Shown here: one piece after another, positions 58,880-64,000 of the stretch
Layout of the letters: each line of letters opens with the position of its first letter
How positions within the stretch are numbered: the stretch's first letter is position 1
From: Gnetum montanum
Lineage: Eukaryota; Streptophyta; Gnetopsida; Gnetales; Gnetaceae
Direction of reading: 5' to 3'
DNA: 64,000 nucleotides
NCBI GenBank assembly: GCA_015680685.1
Contig: MNCI01035320.1
Location: forward strand, 146,628-210,627
Notes under the pieces: model-generated
Told to the model about the DNA's origin: nothing
Seen by the model: only the letters and a program-made list of their open reading frames with translations
The model's database searches: none
Made by a program: the position numbers and the translations under genes

Positions 58880-59000
58880 CTACAACTGGGACTACCAAGC
58901 GTAGCTCTGAGGTACGCCACTGGGATTACCAAGTGCAGATCCCAAATACGCCACTGGATTACCAAGCATAGATCCTGGATACACCACTGGGCTACCAAGT
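58880..59000. repeat. LTR minisatellite, about 35 bp unit, 3-4 copies
   Basis: Units built on ACTGGGATTACCAAG(C/T)G(C/T)AGATCC...TACGCC, starting near 58885, 58920, 58952 and 58984. A, B and D keep one or two units. The 5' LTR of E has a different expansion in the same place (20530-20710). Confidence 0.65.
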
Positions 59001-59419
59001 AGTCACACTTAAATGCTCGTAACCAAGTTGTACTCGTTCCGCTTCTAGGAGTTTAAGGGTGAGAGACTAATCGCGATGAGCAACCGATTCCTTGACTAGC
59101 CGTACACATTCGTAGATGCTCGTAGTCAAGTCGTACTCACACTACGCTATGAAATCAATAAATAAAATTAAATAAATAACAAATAAATAAACTAAGTGAA
59201 TGCTGCAATGATGAAGTAATCTTGATCTTTATTACCGGTCATGTGCATGTCCAAGTATGACACACTTGAATAAAGACACCGTACAATCACATTCACAACA
59301 CTGCGGGTAGACACGGGAAAAAATCTAACTCTGGAGGGATCAAACTGCCAGATCTTCGCTACTCTAAAACTGGGATTCCGAACAAGGGAGAGCTACGTCT
59401 TATTTATAGATATGGCGGT

Positions 59420-59522
59420 GGACTACAATATCGCATACGCGATATCGTATGGAAGACGCGATATCGTGAGGGGATGCAATATCATGGCGGACACGATATC
59501 ACGTACGTGATATCACGGCCTA
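59420..59522 (-). promoter_or_regulatory. GATATC palindrome array upstream of LTR TATA (C)
   Basis: About six words: CAATATCGC, ACGCGATATCGT, ACGCGATATCGT, GCAATATCATGG, ACACGATATCACG and TACGTGATATCACG. They are separated by 6-12 bp and directly precede the TATA box (59409-59399, minus strand). Confidence 0.7.
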
Positions 59523-59720
59523 TGCTAATCGCGTCTCATCATACCTCCACGACTGAATAAAAACTTGTCCTTGAGTTACAAGGAGAATAAGCTTTAGTGA
59601 TTACACAGTGGATAGGTATGGGATTATTAACTGGGAAAAGAAATGGACTAATGCCGTAGTGTGGGAAGACACAACATAGAGAAAAATACTACAACTACAA
59701 AAATGTGGAACTCATGTAGT

Positions 59721-62501
59721 TCATGGTGGTGGTGGCTCCTCTATGGGTGCTTTCCCTTTGTCACGTGCTCCAAGATTTGAAGGTTGACGATGCTGAAGAA
59801 TTGCCTGGAGCTTCTCCTCTTCAGTCCAAGGGTCCTGTGCCATCCATGCTGATGCTCCGATGTTTGATGGAGTCAACACTTCCCACAGACAGGGTAGTTG
59901 CGAGAACATCTGATTAGCTTTGACATACCATGCCAGAAACACCTGTCATTCCTCTTCATAGGCTCTGGATTTTTCCTTGTATTTGTGAAGCTCTGTTGGC
60001 CATCGAGCCAAGTCGGTTGCAACATCTTTTTATCCTTGGTAGCTTTCTTTTACTACCACAAGTTCAGAATTTGCGACATCTTGTTTTTCAGCCAACTTCT
60101 TTCCCTCTATAAATTCTGCTTCATATTTGATGTGGGTGGAAGCTACCTGCTGCTCAATCTCTAACCTCGAGCACCCTGCTATTAACATGGCTAGGTTGGC
60201 ATATCAAAGGTTTGCCAACTCCATGTATTTAGTTGAGTCTTGGATCTGCAGGTCTTGGTTCTTAATTTCCTCTTAGTGGGCGAAAGCATAAGTGTCCACG
60301 ATGGCCCCCCAATTACTGTGCTGGGCACTGATGTTGTGGATTTGGGGCTTGGCCATATGGATCACCTTCTCCAAGATTTGTTTGTACATCCCCACCTAAT
60401 CACGGAAATGCTCCTTTAGCTTCTCATGTTGTTTAGCCTCATTCTACCACACGCTAATTTCAATGGCTGATTTCTGTCGAATAGCACGTACCTCCTTCAT
60501 TGAGAGGGTTCGGTTCTCTCTGGCTAAACGACTTACATCCCGGTTGACTCGAATGAACTATTCTTGCAACTGATGAAAGTGTTCATCGAGAACATTCTTT
60601 TGTTTCTCCACAGAAGTCAACCAAGGGTTATCTGCAACCAACTGCTTATTCTCTTCTTGTAAGGCCCTGAGTGCCTTAAGATGCACATGTGTTTGTGCCT
60701 TTGCTGTGGAGGCATCCCAAGTGGTTGTCTCCTTTTATTCTACCACCTTTTTATTTTTTGCAATTAGTTTTGTTAGTTGCTCGATTCTAAAATTATCTAG
60801 CTGGTCTGCGGGAACAAATTGCAAGGGATCCCGCTATGCTACTTGTAAGGCTACGAGCTGCTCTTGTAGTTTCTGCACTTTAGCTTCAGCATGCTCTGCC
60901 CTTACTTCGGATATGACCAGCTTTCCCTTTGTGGAAATGAGGTCTGATTGTATTGTTGTTACATCTTGGGGGATGTCAAACAGAGACGTCAAAACTTGTC
61001 CTGTTTGAAGCAATCTGTCCAATGCATCCTCATGTTCCGCAGGAGTCATTGAGGTTCCGACAATAGTTTGAGCATCCTGTGCTCCTAAAAGATCTGCTGA
61101 TGGCACAATAGGCACGTTAAAAGACTCTTTGATATGGTCAGTGACCACTTTAGCAGCTCCCGTGGCATCCTGGTGTTGCATGACCACCACCGTGGCCCCT
61201 TCACCAGTGTCTAACTACACTTGAAAAGATGCCACGTGTCCAGAGATCTGTTGTGATCATCTGCTTTCCCTTCCTCCTGTTTGTATAGATAACTCACCTC
61301 ATGTGCAGTCTACTAAAATAGTAGGCTATTCAGCATCATCGATGATGCAGAAGAGGTTTGCATCATCACGACTTCCCCAACTAACCGTCTTGGTGATGGC
61401 CCTAAGATGGCCCATTGACGGTCTATAGTCTTGTGGCGACGGCTAATCCTGGCCTGTGTTGGGTCCTGCTTCTTATTGTTGGATGGGACCTATGGCTGGA
61501 GGTTGACTGGGTCCTGCAAGTTAAGTTGTAGGTAATCCAGTCATCTGTTCTTCTTCTTCTTCATCTGGTCAAACCTCTTCACCATTGCTCTTTCTTGGAG
61601 CTGGCACCTTTAATAATTCAGCATAAGAAGCATTCTGGGCCTTTTGGAGGATGTCATTTGAGTATCCCCAAATGCCAACCCATCGACACAGTTTTTTGAT
61701 AATGCAGGGAAAAGGGAGTGCCATTTTCCCTAATTTCTGTTCTTCAAATCACCTTAGGATCTCCATTAAATATAGATGGGGAAGGTTAGCATTAACCTTT
61801 CCTATCAACACTGCACATCCTCTCGCCACATACATTGATATTCTTTTCAAACCTTTAGTGGGGAAGAGGTGATAGGTTCCAATTTTAAAATAAACCCGCT
61901 CTTCTATCGTCAGCTCACCAAAAGCTTTATCTCTGCCGTAAGCCTTCTCTAACCAATCCTTTCGCACATCAGGGTCTGATTAGGTGGATAACCGAGCAAC
62001 ATGGGGGCCTGAATTCAGAAGGTTTAACACTTTCAAAATCGCTTGTGTAGAAAAATCTACTGTCACACCACCGATGTTAAATGCAGTGCCTTGCTCCTTA
62101 TTGTGCCAGAATAGGTACATTTCGCCTAAGTACCAGGCACTGCTTTCAAAGAGGATAGGCCATAAGGGAGACCCCTTAAGGTGATCCCTAATAGCCTTAG
62201 GAGTGAACTTTGCAAAAGATTCAAAGTTAAGTTCCACAATCACCGAAGCAATTATGGACTTCGTATGGATAGCCTGAACACATTCAGGGGGCAACGTGAG
62301 TTGTTGTCTCGGTTCAAGCACAGTAGCAACTCCTTCTTCTGCCTACCCAGATCATCTGGTAAGAGGTTCTTCTTGATGGATACTAAATGAGTGCACCTCC
62401 TGTTCAGTATGTTGTCTGGCAAGACCTTGCCTTCTACCTCTCCTAGGTTGTTTTGCTACACCTTGGGCAGGACCCTCCTACTGTGAGCATTTTGGGGCCA
62501 T
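59721..62501 (-). pseudogene. Element C ORF2 (near full length, 927 codons)
   Basis: ATG 62501 (MAPKCSQ) to TGA 59721 (ends EEPPPP); the span is a multiple of three, but it contains several TAG/TGA stops and local frame changes. Domain 1, about 62321-61650: FAKFTPKAIRDHLKGSPLWP, FNIGGVTVDFSTQAI, then DVRKDWLEKAYG, FPTKGLKRISMYV and ALPFPCIIKKLCRW, an order I associate with the 'putative plant transposon protein' domain. Then a low-complexity acidic/proline linker (61580-61200), a helical part 61190-60834 (VQKLQEQLVALQ) and a long coiled coil 60700-59940. F, D and B preserve parts of it. Function is unknown; a particle- or host-interacting protein is a guess. Confidence 0.6.
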
Positions 62502-62972
62502 CTGCAATCACACGGGCCAAATGTTAGTAAGGTTTTTTTGGAAAGCAATTTATACCTTACTACTTGCCTTAATTAAAGATCTTATATTATCGTGTGATCG
62601 TGCTTGAAAGTTATAATGATGGGTCCTATGACTTAGGTGGATTTTCAGTTTAATCTCCCAATATACTTGAGGTTTATATGATGTTTGGCGCAATTTTTCC
62701 TAAGTGTTAGTATTAATTACCCTAATCGATGTCCTTTGGGCAATGACAAATTTCAAAAAAGTTAGCACTTTTCTGCAAGTGTCTCTCCCCCACGACTAAA
62801 CTGAACACTCTGGGTTCAAGCAGGTTCAAATGGAATTAAAATTGGAGTACTAGTGCACGAGATGTAAGTGTAAAAGCAAGGGTCACACAATCTCAAGTCG
62901 TAGAGAAACAAAAATTCAAAAATCCCCCCCATGTAAATGGCCAAATGATGCTAAGTGTTGTGGCGGGGGTTC

Positions 62973-63062
62973 CTATTTATAGGTAAATAGGATGCGATAT
63001 CGCGTATAGTACATCGCGTACGCGATATCACGTGGGACACGATATCGCGTACGTGATATCTC
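62973..63062 (-). promoter_or_regulatory. Internal GATATC array and TATA box upstream of C ORF2
   Basis: Minus strand: GATATCACGTACGCGATATC, CGTGATATCGCG, TACGCGATG, ACGCGATATCGCATCC (63062-62993), then ACCTATAAATAGG (62984-62972). The ORF2 ATG is 472 bp downstream. Both the word and the TATA context are those of the LTR (59399-59522), but the sequence beyond the TATA is not LTR. Confidence 0.65.
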
Positions 63063-63069
63063 ATCCCAA

Positions 63070-64000
63070 CTAAGGTGAGACATATGAAAAAGATCAAATT
63101 TTTAATTATTTTTCTGAAATTAATGGTGTAAAACAAGGACATTATCAGGTATTAATATATTCAAGGGTAATTACATTAATTGGAGAGGCACTTTGAATGA
63201 TAAGGATGTGAATTTAGGAATTAAAAATTTGGCGGTTATGAAGAAAAGGGAATGAAATGGTACATTGGAATGTTAAAATTTTAAGGGATAATAATAGGGA
63301 AAGAAATTTATAAAAATTAAGCTAAGGGTAAGAAATTGTGTGTTCTAGCTAGAGAATTAATGAAGATTACAACAAATTACACAAGTGGGTCCTCCCCAAA
63401 GCAGGTTTCAACCTATTATGCCCTTGTGTAATCACACTTAAAGTGTCCGTGGGCACTAGAAGGGTTAATTGTAATCTGCACTAACTCCACAAAACACACA
63501 CATGTAAATATCACCAGAATGAGATGAAAATTCTATGTTACATGGGTCACGAACTACAATTACATAAACAGTGAGATTAGATGAAGTAGATAAGGGATCG
63601 TAGAGATTGGGACATGAGGTAACTGTCACAGGGCACAATGAATCCTGCGTGTAAAGCATGATTAATGTGTCATTAACCCATCGTTCTAATATTAGGATCA
63701 AGTCCATCCTTCTAATCAGTGATATCACATTGCTTCATCCCATGGTGAACAACTATGAGAGTACCATAACAACAAGGCGTACGATCACTTGGCATTTAGT
63801 ACAAGGGGGGAGTGATTTTTGTTTTATGGCACTTCCTTTTTCTTTTTCTCTCTTCTTCTTTTTTTTTCTTTTTCACTTTACTGAATCCAGAGAAATCACA
63901 AACCTTCAGGCATGGGTACATGTCTTTCTAGTGGGACCCCCTAGAACAGTGTTTGATTTTCGAGTGCCCTTTTGATTACTCTTACTCCCATTTTTCATTA
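63070..64000 (-). other. Element C gag-ORF2 spacer (continues off window)
   Basis: Non-coding. Landmark ACAAGTGGGTCCTCCCCAAA at 63379-63398, shared with A (10379) and B (31942). 63900-63960 matches 32480-32540 of B. A pyrimidine tract lies at 63837-63880. Confidence 0.6.

Larger units (their letters stand above)
58537..59541 (-). repeat. Element C 3' LTR (1005 bp)
   Basis: TGATGAGTGGCGAGG...CGTCTCATCA. Minus-strand TATA box CTATAAATAAG at 59409-59399, with a GATATC array upstream. R/U5 contains a ~35-bp minisatellite (58880-59000). Confidence 0.9.
58537..64000 (-). mobile_element. Element C: family-1 element with full-length ORF2 (right end off window)
   Basis: 3' LTR 58537-59541, polypurine side TACCTCCACG (59542-59551), ORF2 (62501 to 59721), internal array/TATA (62973-63062), spacer to the window end. 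Gag, PBS and 5' LTR are expected beyond 64000. Inserted in the Copia LTR of H (left flank AGAAT). It has the most CpG sites of the family-1 copies, which suggests it is among the youngest. Confidence 0.85.

Noticed and set aside
59420-59522. GATATC array as a CRISPR or satellite array
   Set aside because: Words are short, both orientations, irregularly spaced, tied to a TATA box and part of LTRs in a plant genome.

Overview
This window is nuclear DNA of a large, repeat-rich land-plant genome. It is almost certainly heterochromatin built of old retrotransposons. The base composition is AT-rich, coding remnants carry frequent TAG/TGA stops, and the plant LTR-retrotransposon hallmarks are clear: LTRs bounded by TGATGAG...CTCATCA, a degraded tRNA-Asp-type primer-binding site, Ty3-type gag and protease, a Ty1/Copia gag with zinc knuckles, and plant LINE reverse transcriptase. 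I found no host gene, tRNA or rRNA. The species cannot be named from this sequence.

Three LTR-element families fill most of the window. Family 1 (copies A, B, C, D, E, F) is Athila/Tat-like Ty3: gag (plus protease in E), then an approximately 1.4 kb spacer, then a sense accessory ORF ('ORF2') next to the 3' LTR. Family 2 (G1, G2, G3) is Tat-like Ty3: gag-protease on the minus strand and a multi-exon accessory gene on the plus strand (an antisense ORF, 'aORF'), converging tail to tail. Family 3 (H) is Copia: gag with two zinc knuckles flanking a coiled coil, then a second ORF, then the 3' LTR. No copy shows reverse transcriptase, RNase H or integrase, so all look like gag-only, non-autonomous elements that keep a large accessory ORF. 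A 5'-truncated LINE (about 38950-41640) is the only source of RT.

Layout: 1-204 tandem 13-mer and unassigned; ~205-7902 G1 (aORF end, gag-PR, leader, LTR); ~7903-29095 G2, interrupted by G1 on its left, by A (8507-14766) inside the aORF and by E (20175-27064) inside gag; ~29100-38941 F, interrupted by B (30128-36359, perfect AGCAT target duplication); 38950-43212 LINE remnants, one carrying an inserted promoter-like fragment; 43213-45300 D; 45360-46454 Copia fragment and unidentified sequence; 46455-52936 G3; 52937-58536 H inserted into G3 gag; 58537-64000 C inserted into the right LTR of H and running off the window.

The most interesting structure is regulatory. Each LTR family has a dense array of its own short, near-palindromic word immediately upstream of its TATA box (GATATC-type in B/C/E, ATCGAT-type in A/D, AGACATCTC-type in H, CCACACTGGG-type in G1). 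In two unrelated families (C and H) a second copy of the same array plus a TATA-like box sits inside the element, just upstream of the accessory ORF. This suggests that these elements duplicated their LTR promoter to transcribe the accessory gene separately.
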